From: Plutella xylostella
Lineage: Eukaryota > Arthropoda > Insecta > Lepidoptera > Plutellidae
Assembly: GCF_932276165.1 (NCBI RefSeq)
Contig: NC_064008.1
Span: forward strand, 2,175,001 to 2,239,000
Direction of reading: 5' to 3'
Length of the DNA stretch: 64,000 nucleotides
A program made the position numbers and the translations under genes. The notes below the pieces were generated by a model. It was not told where the DNA came from and did no database searches. It was given only the letters and a program-made list of their open reading frames with translations. Each line of letters opens with the position of its first letter. The first letter of the stretch is position 1. Below are positions 11,070 through 23,135 of this stretch, piece by piece.

Positions 11070-12630
11070 ATTTATTATTATTATTCATTTGGTTGAGGAT
11101 GATGATGAAGATGAAGACAAATATATTCACCTTGGCACCTGCAAAGCGGTGGTCAACCAGTCTGAAACCCACACACACACCAACAAATCACTCCTAGACT
11201 TAGCCGACGCGAGGAACAAATTCCCTATACCGAGCAGAGTATCTTGGCAGACTGCTACCATTTTACACAAGTTTATTATCTTAACTTTTTGACAGCTGAC
11301 TGACTGTCTCGGCTTTATCATACTGAATGAAATATTCCTCTTGATTGCACTGTTTAAGTAACGTATTATTATGTACAGTCGAAACTAAATGATTAGAAAT
11401 ATTGGTTAACCAAAACCATTTTCATAATTAAACAAACTTATCTTAAGGATGCTTTTCCACCAACTATATGTTAGTTGCATTGCTACGGATGCGTTTGATA
11501 TCTTACAAACATATTAATATGACCACATAGCATAGCACTGGTGGATGTTTTACACATCTTCGCAGCATAGCTAGCACATGTCTGCTGTAATCCTCTTTCT
11601 ATCTCTGTTCTTTCAACTCATATAGACACGAATCTAATCGAATAATAGTACCTAAACGTGTCTCTCTAATCAAAGGTCCCATTTTCAACTATCAGATCAT
11701 TTGTTTTTTGTTGACTGTACCTGGCACAAGATGTACAGTAGCAAGTGATAATGATTGTGTGTATAATTAAATGTTTATTTGCTTATAAAAATAATTTTCT
11801 GGACGATAATAAAGGTAAATTTGTGATAACGATAAGATTTTTGTCATTGTTAGGATGTTTTACTAAGTTTCGAGGTCTCCTATAGATTTTGTCTGCACTA
11901 TTGAACTTTTTCCTATGAAGTTTCAGACCTTTTGTATTATTTTTTGTAGTGTTGAGCTTAGAGCTTTTCAGTACATATTCGGACAAAAAAATAAAAATAA
12001 TATTTTCCTGATCACGTATTCTGAAAAATGGATGATTTAATTTATATTTTTAAATGATGAAATTTTACGTAGGCATTTTTTAAATATTTAATGACCCCAC
12101 ATTACCCACGCCAATCAAATTCATTATAATAAACATTTATCTAATAACAGTAGGTAAGTACTGAACTGAACAACTTTTTATATCAAAATTTCCACATGAA
12201 ATTCCCTTTAGCTTTGAATGTAAATAAAAAACGCACTTTTAGATAAAACAATTAAGTAAAAGATCTTTTGATAAAATAAATAGGTAAGTCCAATTTAAAT
12301 AGTGCACGTTAGTTTTAAGTCAACAGCAGATTTATTAATGAAGATGACATCATATATATTTACAGTACAGAACCAATAGGCCTATTTCTTAATTTCAGTA
12401 AATCTACCTTTGTATGAAATTAAGTCGTGTTCATTTATAATTCACCTAATAACAGCATTCACACGTTTGTCTAAGGTGCATGTCATATTTAAGTGCTGCT
12501 TAATTTTACACTCTCACTTGTGAAAACGACAGACAGTCTGTTAGTGCAGTAGTGGGTACCTACTAACATTATCTGAAGACCCAATTAAAGCTTGGTTAAG
12601 TTTTAATAAAGCAAAGATTTTTGTCACAAA
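11070..12630. other. Intronic or intergenic DNA, no gene seen
   Basis: AT-rich, with simple repeats (TTATTA, ACACAC, GATGAT). No supported exon on either strand. Confidence 0.35.
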
Positions 12631-12636
12631 TCCTAA

Positions 12637-12839
12637 TCCTAACTAATATTATAAATGCGAAAGTAACTGTGTCTGTCTGTCTGTCTGTTACTCTTTCACG
12701 CCAAAACTACTGAACGGATTTGGATGAAATTTGGTATACATGTGGTCTAGACCCTGAGAAAGAACATAGGCTACTTTTTATCCCGGAATTCCCACGGGAA
12801 AACTTTTTAAGGCGAAGCGAAGCTCGCGGGAACAGCTAG
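12637..12839 (+). mobile_element. Non-autonomous Helitron-like element, copy 1
   Basis: It begins TCCTAACTAATATTATAAAT, has a (GTCT)n tract, then GGCGAAGCGAAGCTCGCGGG, and ends AACAGCTAG followed by T. A 5' TC, a 3' CTAG and no terminal inverted repeat are Helitron hallmarks; similar Lep1-type elements are widespread in Lepidoptera. Further copies are at 15875, 17075, 45999 and 62270. Confidence 0.65.
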
Positions 12840-13039
12840 TTAATCATAATTTCATTAGGAACCTACCTGATTAAGGCTAATATTTTTTACTCGTTTAACC
12901 ATTAGTCAGTTCATTAGTAAATTGCGCATTATTTTTAATAAGCTAACTAGGTATTTTAATAGGAACCGAGTGCCCAGTAAGGTTTATTCAATTTTAATGA
13001 GTTGCATAAAACTTTGTGAACTACGAATTTGATAACGGA

Positions 13040-13140
13040 GCTACATAGCACCGTTGGTAGTGGAAGAATGAGGAAAGCCGAGGATTGCCACGAGCGAGCC
13101 ACGTTATTGTGGCGCTTGATTATCGGATGAATAAGCTGAT
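13040..13140 (+). repeat. RTE-like LINE 3'-end fragment
   Basis: Contains GGAAGAATGAGGAAAGCCGA and TTGTGGCGCTTGATTAT, matching the last ~100 bp of the 9079-10562 LINE family, followed by GATGAT tail sequence. Heavily decayed. Confidence 0.55.
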
Positions 13141-13164
13141 GATGATAATATTAAATATCCTTAA

Positions 13165-13410
13165 ATAAGATCATCATCATCAGCAAATAATTATCTACTG
13201 TTGGACATAGGCCTCACAAGGAGCGCCACAACCAGTCCTCGGCTTTCTTCATCCGGCCACTACCAGAGTGACCCGCCTAAGGTCGTCGATTCAGCGGATA
13301 GGAGGGCGTCCCACGATGCGTTTGCCTGTTCGTGGTCTCCAGTCTCCACTCGAGAGCTCGTCTACCCCAACAGTAATCAGCTGCACTGCCACTTCAGATT
13401 GCACATTGTG
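13165..13410 (-). repeat. RTE-like LINE 3'-end fragment, reversed
   Basis: On the minus strand this is the same LINE tail: a GRPP-type block (GGACGCCCTCC), then GGCCTATGTCCAACAG and a GATGATGAT tail at the left end. No intact frame. Confidence 0.65.
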
Positions 13411-13884
13411 ACAGCTATGTCTATGTAAATAAGATGATGACTCACTATTGGCATGATTTGCAGAAGTCGAGCAGCATGTTGAAGCGTCACTTCACATCGC
13501 ATCGGCCACGATCGGCTCCTACCTTCTTCAGTCCAGAGAGACGGGTTCTGTGGACAATAATAATAGAATTAATTAAAAAAATACTAGTTGTGCTCGGGAC
13601 CTTAAACAGTTTTCCCTCTGTATTTTGGATAAAAATGGCATGTGCACCATAGAGCTGTTCCGAAGCGCAACATCCCGAGCCCAAGTGGCCATAAAGAAAC
13701 CCGCCTACGATAGTAGATGGCACCTTAAGAATAAATAATTAATGTGTTAATGGCACGGTCTTATGACATTAAAAGCATCATGGAAAACCAATTTTGAAAA
13801 ATATACCCAATTGTTCAAAAAATTTAAATAGTTTTTCTAAAACCAAAGTTCAGGCAAAGTAGTCTTCGCCTTTATAATAATGTC

Positions 13885-14251
13885 CTCCTGGCCGAATTTC
13901 GACCACGGCGGCCAATCTCATTTGAGATCAGCCATCTACGCAGGAGTAGATTATAGTGCCCAAGTGTGTGCGCAGTACACAGGAGCACTCTCTGTTCCAT
14001 CACTCTCATAGCCCAATGGGACGGATTGACCGACACGACTGGAGAGAGCTAGGCGCAGGACCGACTGCTTTACATGCCCATCCGACAGCATGGATCGTTT
14101 CACTGTTTCGGACATCAGGTGATCAGCCTTCTATGTCCTAACCAAACTTAGAACCACAATTTAGAAACACAAATTGATGGTCCCACCCGGGAATCGAACC
14201 CGGGACCTCTGGGTCATGAAGCGAAGCTTCTACCACTAGACCACAGAGGCA
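13885..14251 (-). repeat. tRNA-derived SINE, family A, copy 2
   Basis: Reverse-complement copy of 6264-6620, with the head at the right (GAATCGAACCCGGGACCTCT is the complement of the B-box region) and the GGAGGACATTATT end at the left. A 30-nt A run lies just outside the head at 14255. Confidence 0.8.
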
Positions 14252-14284
<33 letters not shown>

Positions 14285-14285
<1 letters not shown>

Positions 14286-15040
14286 TTTATAACAGGATAA
14301 TCAGGATATTGCCGGTATTTATGAATCAGTCGAAGATAGATTATCTTTGTTCATTTATTTATTTTGCAAAAATAGGAGTTTCGATTGGCACGAGGATCTA
14401 AAATTTAATTAATAATCCTAATATAACCCATATGACGTCAATGCTGTATGATGGAGCGATTGTGAACATAATACGTCATTCACTAATGGTCGGTCTTAAT
14501 TAAGGTAATCAAATGTTTCTTCTTTCTGTAAATAGACACATTTGCAATCAATGATGATGATGATTTCCTATAAATCACATAAATATTAACTGAATAGCCT
14601 TAGGTATCTACTTACTAATTAATGAATTGATCAGTCACTTCAGTATGACCGTGTAGGTAGGTAAGTACTTATCCGATATATTCATACAAACTAGGGGATA
14701 CATACACACTCCATTGTCAGTGCAAAATACAGGCGTCTCGCCAAATAACACCTCTTATTAGCGACTTTATTCATTGGTACATGCTGGTTGTCATACAGTT
14801 TGACATTAAACAAAATGCGGTTTTTTTTTATAAGTATGTGGCACACTAACTTATTCGTATATTGTTAGTCTAAGATTAAAACCGAACAAAACTTAGGCGC
14901 AAAAAATTCAACAACAGAATACACCATCATTTTACAAGCATGTCAAGGTCATGGCATGGGAAAGTAGGCCGTTAATGACCTTACCAGCCTGTTCGGAGCA
15001 ACAGAGCGACGCCAACAAAGTACCTACTAAAGGTAAGTGC
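14285..15040. other. No gene seen
   Basis: AT-rich DNA with a short GATGATGATG run. No exon or repeat identified. Confidence 0.35.
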
Positions 15041-15047
15041 CCACCGT

Positions 15048-15206
15048 TCGGCATCGTACACAACGGACGCATCGCATTCAGTATTCTTGGTATAGAATTC
15101 ATACTAGTGCGTCCACTTCATCGGCATTGCCTAGGCCTTTTCTCCATACATTTATGACAATCCTTTTGCTGCGATACGTAAGATACCGATAGGTGTGCCT
15201 TAGATT
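15048..15206 (-). repeat. Interspersed repeat, copy 2 (partner near 10600)
   Basis: The reverse complement shares ATAAATGTATGGAGAAA and AATGCCGATGAAGTGGACGC with 10600-10745. Confidence 0.55.
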
Positions 15207-15874
15207 ACCAGCTTATGAGCCTATTCAAAGCAACAGAGTAGAACAGAGCGATTCCAATGAAGTACCTTCCACTATTAGCGATAGTTATGTAGGCCTAAAG
15301 TACTCACAGGTTTAATAGTTTGTGTAATGAAAATTTACCTCCCTCCAATTTTGGAGGGGGCTCATGTCCTGCAGTGGATTACTAAGGGATGTGTGTGTGT
15401 TAATCACAACATATTCACAAGCTATCTATTGTATAGTAACCATAGAACAACGAGGATTGTAGGTATCTGACGAGATCTCCGATCATTGTGAATGAATGTT
15501 ATTTTTACTTGACACGTGAGATTGTATCTTTCGCGATCTTATCCGTTATCACAACACAATCACAAACTGGTTTAGCTTCAAAGTTAGTTCATCTGTCAAA
15601 TTATCAGCGGTTCTTAACTTCAGTTAGATTTTTATCCATGTTAGTACATATTCAGATTATTTATAAGTTCGTTGACGCGCAACTAATAAAATACCTATGT
15701 AAAGTTATACATAGAGGCTGTTGAAAAAGTGGTAAGTATACCTACAAAGCCGAAACACTACAGATTTATTCACAATCTTCTATAAAGATAAAGATGCTGT
15801 TGTGGCAACGTTACAAAACGATCGCAAAAAATTAATAGTTTTAACACGATGAAAATTTCACTTTTATTATTAAA

Positions 15875-16063
15875 CTAGCTGTTCCCGCGAGCTTCGCTTC
15901 GCCTTAAAAAGTTTTCCCGTGGGAATTCGGGGATAAAAAGTAGCCTATATTCTTTCTCAGGGTCTAGACCATGTGTGTACCAAATTTCATTCAAATCCGT
16001 TGAGTAGTTAGAGTAACAGACAGACAGACACAGTTACTCTCGCATTTATAATATTAGTTAGGA
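15875..16063 (-). mobile_element. Helitron-like element, copy 2
   Basis: Reverse-complement copy of 12637-12839, with its CTAG end at 15875 and TCCTAACTAATATT start at 16063. The GTCT tract is shorter. Confidence 0.65.
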
Positions 16064-17070
16064 TTCGACCGTCCCGCCATTTTGACGCACACATCGATAT
16101 ATCCTTTACAACGAGTGCACGATCGAAAGAAATGGTAAAAGCTAAAGGTCAGCGTCCGTGCGACAATGAACTTTAATTCATTTCCTGTAAGTTTCTTACT
16201 TACACATTTTAATTTGCATTGACGCGTGTGACATTTAAGAGAGTTACTGGCCGTCAGGGAAATTGGAGGCCTCGGAGGTCAGTTCATTTTATTGTACAAG
16301 CAAAGAAAAAGTTTTAGCAACAATAGCACCAAAGGCATAAAAAGAAAATCTTAGTGTCTTTTTATTTTAATTTATTTAAGAACAAGGTTTTTAAAAAAAG
16401 CTTAAGAACCAATACTTTCTAGCAAAAATGGTTACTTTCACAATGAAACTATTTATTTTACCTGTAGTTTATTTCTTTATATTTTTTTTAAACACACACC
16501 TTAATTGTTTACCTTTACCACAATCTTAATTGTTTTATGCCAAGTATGAGAAAATGCAGTTTATCAACTATTTCTTCTAGGTACCAAAATAATCGAATTT
16601 TAATTTAGTTACCGCTCCTACTCACCTATTTGCATACTAAGTTGCCATTGTCACAGCTCTATGACAAAATTTGACACGGCGGTACATTGTGTGTAAATGT
16701 GCACCGACCTTTAACTAGATTAGCCTACTTACTACTAGCTAATGCCCAGTTTCACACTTGAGAATGTCAAGTTAAACCTAACCATAGAATACAATGCTGC
16801 GCTGTGAATGGCCGAATAGACGCTAAGCGAGACTTTAGTTCATGCTTAGGTAGATTTAGTCATGTGAGAAACTAGAACTAAGTTAAGTGTAAACAATATA
16901 AAGATTAACGTCAATAAATATAGCGAGGCTATTCCTCCTACAAAATAAAGACGGAAGTAAAAATTAATTTGTTTTTTTCTATCCGATATTGTTAATCCAA
17001 GGATCAAATAGTAGAGGACTCAGTGTAATGTATCGAAATAAACAGATGGTTTTTTTAGTGTGGAACTGCA
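16064..17070. other. No gene seen
   Basis: Apart from scattered AT-rich sequence, nothing on either strand was recognised as an exon or a known repeat. Confidence 0.3.
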
Positions 17071-17074
17071 ATAA

Positions 17075-17266
17075 TTATTATAAGCCATCTTTTAACGATA
17101 ACGTATGTTTGTTACTTCTTCGCGTCAAAACGGCTGAACCGATTCGAACGAAATTTGATAAGTATGGAGTTAGCTGACACACTGCATTAACACATACGCT
17201 ATTTTTTATCGCGGAATTTCAACGGGAAACTTTTTAAGGCGAAGCAAAGCTTGTGGGAATAGCTAG
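17075..17266 (+). mobile_element. Helitron-like element, copy 3 (decayed)
   Basis: Shares AACTTTTTAAGGCGAAGC and the 3' GGGAATAGCTAG end with the other copies. The 5' end is decayed and approximate. Confidence 0.55.
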
Positions 17267-17509
17267 TAAGTAATTGATATGTATACGTACTTGCCCTGCT
17301 GTTAATAACTACATTCTGTTTTATATAGAATTCATTTGCTACACTTAAATTTGCAAAAGTAATTAATAAAAACACGAAGCACATAATAATATAAGTATCA
17401 CTTTATATGCGTTAATGGTTTCCACAAAACGTTCATAAAACATCTCGTAAATGTTTTCATAATAGCTGCACCTATTAGTGTAGGTAAGTACCTACTTAAT
17501 TGCATTATT

Positions 17510-17570
17510 CTCTCTCTCTCTCTCTCAGCCTTCTGTAGTCCACTGTTGGACATAGGCCTCTCCTAACGAT
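17510..17570 (-). repeat. RTE-like LINE 3' terminus
   Basis: On the minus strand GAGAGGCCTATGTCCAACAG runs into a (GA)n tail, as at the 3' end of 9079-10562. Only ~60 bp of the element is present. Confidence 0.65.
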
Positions 17571-17877
17571 TTGCATTATTAACACAAATAATTGTATAGT
17601 ATACTTACCTCAAGATTGTTTAATCAAATATTAGCAAATCTTGTTATGCGCAAAGAAATCATAGTCCCTCTCCCTACATACCCATTACGCTCACGACTGT
17701 AATCCCCGAAGGAGTAGACAGAGGTGACACGCAAGCGAGTCACCAGCGTTTTGCTGTACATAATTTGTATCGTATCGCCGTTTTTGAATTGGTACAGTAC
17801 ATTTACTTACCAACACATCTAGAATCTACATGTGCAGATTTTCCTCACGATATTTGCAACGTTTTCTATTGTATTGT

Positions 17878-18110
17878 AGACGACCGAATGGCGTAGTGGT
17901 TAGTGACCTGACTACTGAGCCGATGGTCCCGGGTTCGATTCCCGGCTGGGGCAGATATTTGTTTAAACACAGATATTTGTTCTCGGGTCTTGGATGTGCC
18001 CGTAAAATGGCAATAGGCCCGCCCCCTATTACATTGGGACTAACATAACACTCTGGCGAAAAGTGGGTGCAGCAATGCACCTCTGCCTACCCCGCTATGG
18101 GCCTTCCACC
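17878..18110 (+). repeat. SINE family B, copy 2
   Basis: Near-identical to 8793-9068 over the head and body, with the same B box GGGTTCGATTCCC. It ends near CCTACCCCGC. Confidence 0.8.
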
Positions 18111-18569
18111 TAGATACTTAAATTCTAATAATATTACACTGTAGATTTATTTTTAACATAGGTTAGCTGTTTTAGGGGGCCTCAGTCAAGATGCCTACTT
18201 CTGATATTTGGGAAACCCTCTCTTGATACGTCATTCGTGTATAAAATACCAGTTTAATCACGATGATTCGACCTGTTCGACGATGATGTAACATGTTTAT
18301 GGATTACTTAATTTTAAATGGCTCTTATGTACCTACAAGTAAATCCCGATGAATACAAACAGACGAGGAAATTGTCGTGTATGAGGAAAATATGGAAAAT
18401 ATTATGTAAGTATTTTTAATATCAATGAGCTGATTTTAATAGAAATACTAGGGACCTATATAATAATATGTATATATACTTACTTTAGATAGCTTTTGTC
18501 TAAATAATTCACCAATAGAAGTAATTTGCACCATTTATTATAATATTGTGAGGTTTGAATGGTTTAAAA

Positions 18570-19638
18570 CAGCGATGCACAGACCGCGGCCCGCGGGCCG
18601 CATGCGGCCCGCCGGTCGGATACTGGTGGCCCGCCGACAGCAAAAATAATACTCTTGTACATTCGAAAAATATTTATTTCAAAAAAATCTTCGGTCGTAA
18701 AAAAAAATGTTTGGAAAGTACTCAATCACCGGCAATTCAAACAATTCCTTGATGACTTCGAAAGCGAATATAGGGATTTATTGTATTACCTGTACAGAAA
18801 TAAGGTGGCTAAAGTCGTGGATTGACACTGGAACGATTTCTTAATTTCGAAATTCTAAACGACCGAATGGCGTATTGTTTAGTGACCCTGACTACTGAGC
18901 CGAAGGTCCCGGGTTCGATTTCTGGCTGGGGCAGATATTTGTTTAAACACAGATATTTGTTCTTGGGTCTAGGATGTGCCAGTAAAATGGCAATAGGCCC
19001 GCCCCTATTACATTGGGACTAACATAACACTGGCGAAAAGTGGGTGCAGCAATGCACCTCTGCCTACCCCGCAAGGGAGTACATTAGTACAAGGTGTGAG
19101 TGTTTGTTTTGTTGTTTTGTTTGTTGACATTTAAAACGACCAAAATTTACGCAACTAATTCAACAAAAGAAAATAGCTGAACTTTTACCGCTGCATTGGT
19201 AAAAATACGTACAAAGAGTTGCGTATAAACTCTGCTCTGTTGAAAATGTGCCAGCTTATTTGGTTATATACATATGTGTGAAAAAACCTTTTCAGTACTA
19301 TATCGACAAAAAACCACATAAGTACATACAGACGAATTGAGAACCTCCTCCTTTTTTTGAAGTCGGTTAAAAAAATCGAAACCGCCTTGCAAACGAATGT
19401 AAATAAATAAAAAAATAATAAGAAAAAAAATAAAGAAAAGAAGCGAAATAAATAAAAAAAAAGATTGTATTTAAGCACTAGGTACCTATACAGTGCCACG
19501 CTTAAAAATAAATAAATTATTTTCCTTACATTATTATCGATTCTTTATTGCCTTTAATTACCTATACTTCTGGCGGCCCGCCATCAGTTCATAATTTGTT
19601 CGAGTGGCCCCTAGTCTTGATAAGTCTGTGCATCCCTG
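18570..19638. mobile_element. Decayed hAT-like transposon
   Basis: The termini CAGCGATGCACAGACC and GTCTGTGCATCCCTG are inverted repeats starting with CAG, and both sides carry the 8-bp duplication GTTTAAAA (18562-18569 and 19639-19646). These are hAT signatures. Short frames on the plus strand near 18700-18850 are broken by stops and could be transposase remnants. A family B SINE (18857-19115) and a piece carrying the CCGACTTC motif (about 19330-19370) are nested inside. Confidence 0.75.
18857..19115 (+). repeat. SINE family B, copy 3, nested in hAT
   Basis: Same head and body as the copies at 8793 and 17878, with a few substitutions. It sits inside the hAT-like element and so is younger than it. 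Confidence 0.75.
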
Positions 19639-19654
19639 GTTTAAAACATCACAA

Positions 19655-19750
19655 TTGCGGGTTGACTGGCAGAAAATGCTTTTAGCATTAAGTCCACCCT
19701 TTGTACTTTTATTTGTAATATTTGTACAATAAAGAATTACATAAATAAAT
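19655..19750 (+). repeat. LINE 3' tail (family T)
   Basis: GCTTTTAGCATTAAGTCCAC, then CAATAAAGAATTACATAAA, as in a LINE or mRNA 3' end. A reversed copy is at 24290-24395. Confidence 0.5.
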
Positions 19751-21670
19751 TATGCGAGCAATTAACTTTTAACTATAGAATGGTAGATGAAGACAAGATT
19801 ATATCAGGCTTGTCGCGTGCGTGAACAAATTAATATTAATCTCTTAATTATCTTGAGTAATACTTAGTCAAACATTAATCAAATGTGCGGTTTAAACGAA
19901 CATACTTAAGTACTTACTTTGATTATGTTTTACGTTATTTACATAAGGTAAAATTCAACCAGAGAACACTTCAAAGCACATGCTATTTTCTTTGTGAAAA
20001 ATAAAACATTTAATACCTATATGCTAAAATGAGGAATAAAAATACGTCGTACCGAAACCTTATTTCATCATCACAACACAACCCATCCCGAGTCATGTGG
20101 GGCTAGGGCACGGGTCACCTGCCTAGTGCGGGTTGGTGGACCCCAACACAAGCAAACTTGTGCTGAGAGAGTCGTCGGGTAAGTGGGCAACCCGACTGTC
20201 AGATGTTTTCAAGCCGCCTGCAGGCCCGCCTCTGACTACCCAAATTCAACTACATAGAACCAATTATAAAGTATGTACATTAGCAAAGTTCTATTTATTT
20301 TTAATTTACCATACGCAATACCAATCCATGATTGAGGCAGAAACTAAAGACAGGCCATCAAAACTGTGTGCATAATAGGTAGGTACTTATGTATCTCTGC
20401 TTATCTCACATATTTAATATGATGCTGCCTTATCCTAGATTGATGCATGGAGATGGATTACTCAGGTAGATTATCTTAAGTGAAAACCCAAGACAAAGTT
20501 GATAAATCTGACTAGGTACATATAAATATAATTCCCTGGATGGTAAAACCGAGGTGCAAAAGAGGTAACTAGTAAGCCAGCAGAAATAGCGTCACAAAGT
20601 ATGTAGGTAATCCAAAAAAAGTGTTCTAAAACTTTTGCCAATTCGTGAAAAATGCTCTTCATAGTAAAAAAGTCACGTGACCAACAAAGTTTGCGATTTT
20701 TCAAATTTTGTTTGAAATGAGCCCTCTTTTGACGTATTTCACGACTTTTGCAACACATTGTTTAATTTATTTAAACTATCTAACATCTAGGTTGATTAGT
20801 AGTACTATTATTATTGCTTGAATAGTACTATGCTGAATAATATATTATGTAAATTAATTACCTAGGTAGGTATGTACCTACCTGTAGTATCAATTTCATT
20901 GTGAAGGTCAATCCAAGGTTATGTTTGTTTTGTTTTGGTTCCGCGTACATACATGCTTTTTTATTACATAAGATCAGTCATGTTCTTTATTATTAAACCA
21001 GTTTTTATAGTGGCAAAATATGAGATATATTTTTGGCGTACCTATTTTAATTGAATTGGTAAGGTTAGATACCAATTAGGAATCGATAGTTCGAGTAATA
21101 ATAACTAACTGTAGTTTTATTTTATCTGTCAACTTTAAACCAGTTTTTTGTGATGGTGTATTATACATGTAGGTACAGCAGGTACTCATGTTTTTATCCA
21201 GGCGTTTAGAAACGATGCACGTACTTGCCATAATTGTTTACAACTCAGGTTTCCAAATTCTGTTTTGGTCCAATCCTGTTTTTGAGCACTCTGTGAGTCC
21301 TCCTGTTTTTATAAGGAAATTCCGGAAAGCAAATATGTAAGTACCTACCTATTACATTTAAACCATAGACAAAAAGTTGTGTTTGTTTTTTTAAATATTA
21401 TAAGGAGGTTCTCTAATATATTTATAATGTTGAACGTAGGTACAATATGGACCTGTTTACTACTTGAGGTAAAACTTTAGTACCTAATCTTGAATGGTAT
21501 TTTCCAATTCTGTTGGGAATTTGTCTATCGGTTATCAAACTATCAAGGTGTTTAAAATAAAGATAAGTTATATTTATTATCTTATTGCAATTTATATACC
21601 TACTATGTACTTACCTAGTTACTTGGATACTTTTATCAACCAAGTATTTTATAAATAATAAATAGGACAG
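19751..21670. other. No gene seen
   Basis: Intronic or intergenic AT-rich DNA. The minus-strand frame at 20471-20758 has no splice or start context that sets it apart from chance. Confidence 0.3.
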
Positions 21671-21674
21671 TAAG

Positions 21675-21815
21675 CCCCTGTTTCACAATGTCTGGTTAGT
21701 CGCTACTTGTCGGATAAAATACATGCTGTCACTGTCTAAAAAATAATAACAGAGAGTGACAGCATGTATTTTATCCGTCAGGTAGCCACTAACCAGACAT
21801 TGTGAAACAGACCCT
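21675..21815. repeat. Palindromic MITE, family P2, copy 1
   Basis: CTGTTTCACAATGTCTGGTT at the left is complementary to AACCAGACATTGTGAAACAG at the right. Inner arms (GACAGCATGTATTTTATCC) also pair around a short centre. A more decayed relative lies at 62525-62672. Confidence 0.75.
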
Positions 21816-22347
21816 TAGTATGTCAAAGCAATATTACTGTAATTAGATCAGTGGCATACGCGTTAGTGGGTTACGGACAAAAAATTTCAAAAATCAATCG
21901 TAACGTCGTTTTGAAATTGGTACTCAATAAAAAAATACTTTTAGATTTTTTGTGTTTTCAGAGTTGATCCCATAATCTTCTTAGAGTAATGAAGGTTGCT
22001 CTGCATTTCGGATGGGGCTTTTATTCTAATTCAAAAATATTTTTGATTCAAATGGTTGTACCCAATTAATTGTTACCTTTGGGAAAACAGTCTTATAAAC
22101 CACAGGTCCAAACCGGGAAATAGGACTAGGAATCGAACATAGGACTCCTTCGTAATAGTGCCAATGAAAATGAAACTACAACTGAGTCTTGTGACCGCTC
22201 GCTCAGACACTATGGATGGTCAGCTAATGAGTCATATGATCGCGATCATACTTATACTTCTAGACACTGCGATACACTTCCTAGATCCTAGCATTTAACA
22301 CACTACAATATTCTATTAAGATTTATAAAAATAACATGCTAACTCAC

Positions 22348-22555
22348 CGTATAAGTAAAAAATATTTCGTAAAATTGAGCACAAAACACTTTTTGTCACA
22401 AAAAAACAAGTGGGTTTGCAAAATGTCACGAAATTCCAACCCTCAAGATCACAGTATCACACTCGGCGAGCTGTCAAAATCACGAAACTGTCACAATCAC
22501 AAGGAGATAATACAGCGAAGAGACGTTGACCACGCGGCGAGGCTAAAGAGAAACT
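22348..22555 (-). promoter_or_regulatory. Candidate first (5' UTR) exon and start site
   Basis: On the minus strand an initiator-like TCAGTTT (A at 22555) is followed by 208 nt with no ATG at all, ending in a strong donor, TACG|GTGAGTT. Absence of ATG over 208 nt, GC content higher than the flanks, and a consensus donor fit a 5' UTR exon. The next coding exon seen downstream on this strand is 8682-8753, whose ATG would then be first. The link is an inference from position and phase compatibility. Confidence 0.4.
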
Positions 22556-22580
22556 GACTTGCAACCCAACAGCGAAACAA

Positions 22581-22781
22581 TTCAATGAACTCTATGGCTC
22601 TGGATACGCAAACTCCTTGGACAATCACGCCTCTACTGCCTTGTAATACGGTCTGTTGAAAGTCAGACTCTTTTTCAATGAACTCGCGTGTACTCTATGG
22701 TACGTTTGGACGCGAACTCTTTAGTTAGAGAATCACGTCTCTTTTGCTTTGTAATACGGTTGGCGGTAGTACGAGTCTTTT
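22581..22781. repeat. Diverged ~100-bp tandem duplication
   Basis: Two adjacent units begin TTCAATGAACTC and share a TTTGGAC/CTTGGAC..AATCACG..TCTCT/TCTACT..GTAATACGGT pattern, with small insertions in the second. They lie just upstream of the candidate start site on the minus strand, so they may be duplicated promoter elements. Confidence 0.5.
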
Positions 22782-23036
22782 CGGTTGCAAGTTTAGTGAC
22801 GTGAGTGATTTTTTGATAGCGTATCGAATGCAAATTGCGATCCAGATTGTGTTCGAAGGACTTTGATGGTTGTTGTGATAGAAGACGAAGAAGTCAAAAC
22901 GTTCTGACGTGACATTTTAATTAAGTAATGATTAAGAAAGGTTGGTAGGTAATCTTATCCCATCAAAATGATATACAGACTGTTCAGAATAGTACAGATC
23001 AAGACCTACGAAATTTCTTATAAACAGGTACCTAAA

Positions 23037-23135
23037 TAGAGGTTGGATGAGGAAGGCCGAGGACTGAGTGTTGTGGCGCTCCTTAGGAGAGGCCTATGTC
23101 CAGCAGTGAACGATTATGGGCTGATGATGATATCC
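23037..23135 (+). repeat. RTE-like LINE 3'-end fragment
   Basis: GGATGAGGAAGGCCGAGGAC, GTTGTGGCGCTCCT and GGCCTATGTCCAGCAG match the end of the 9079-10562 family. GATGATGAT follows. Confidence 0.7.
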
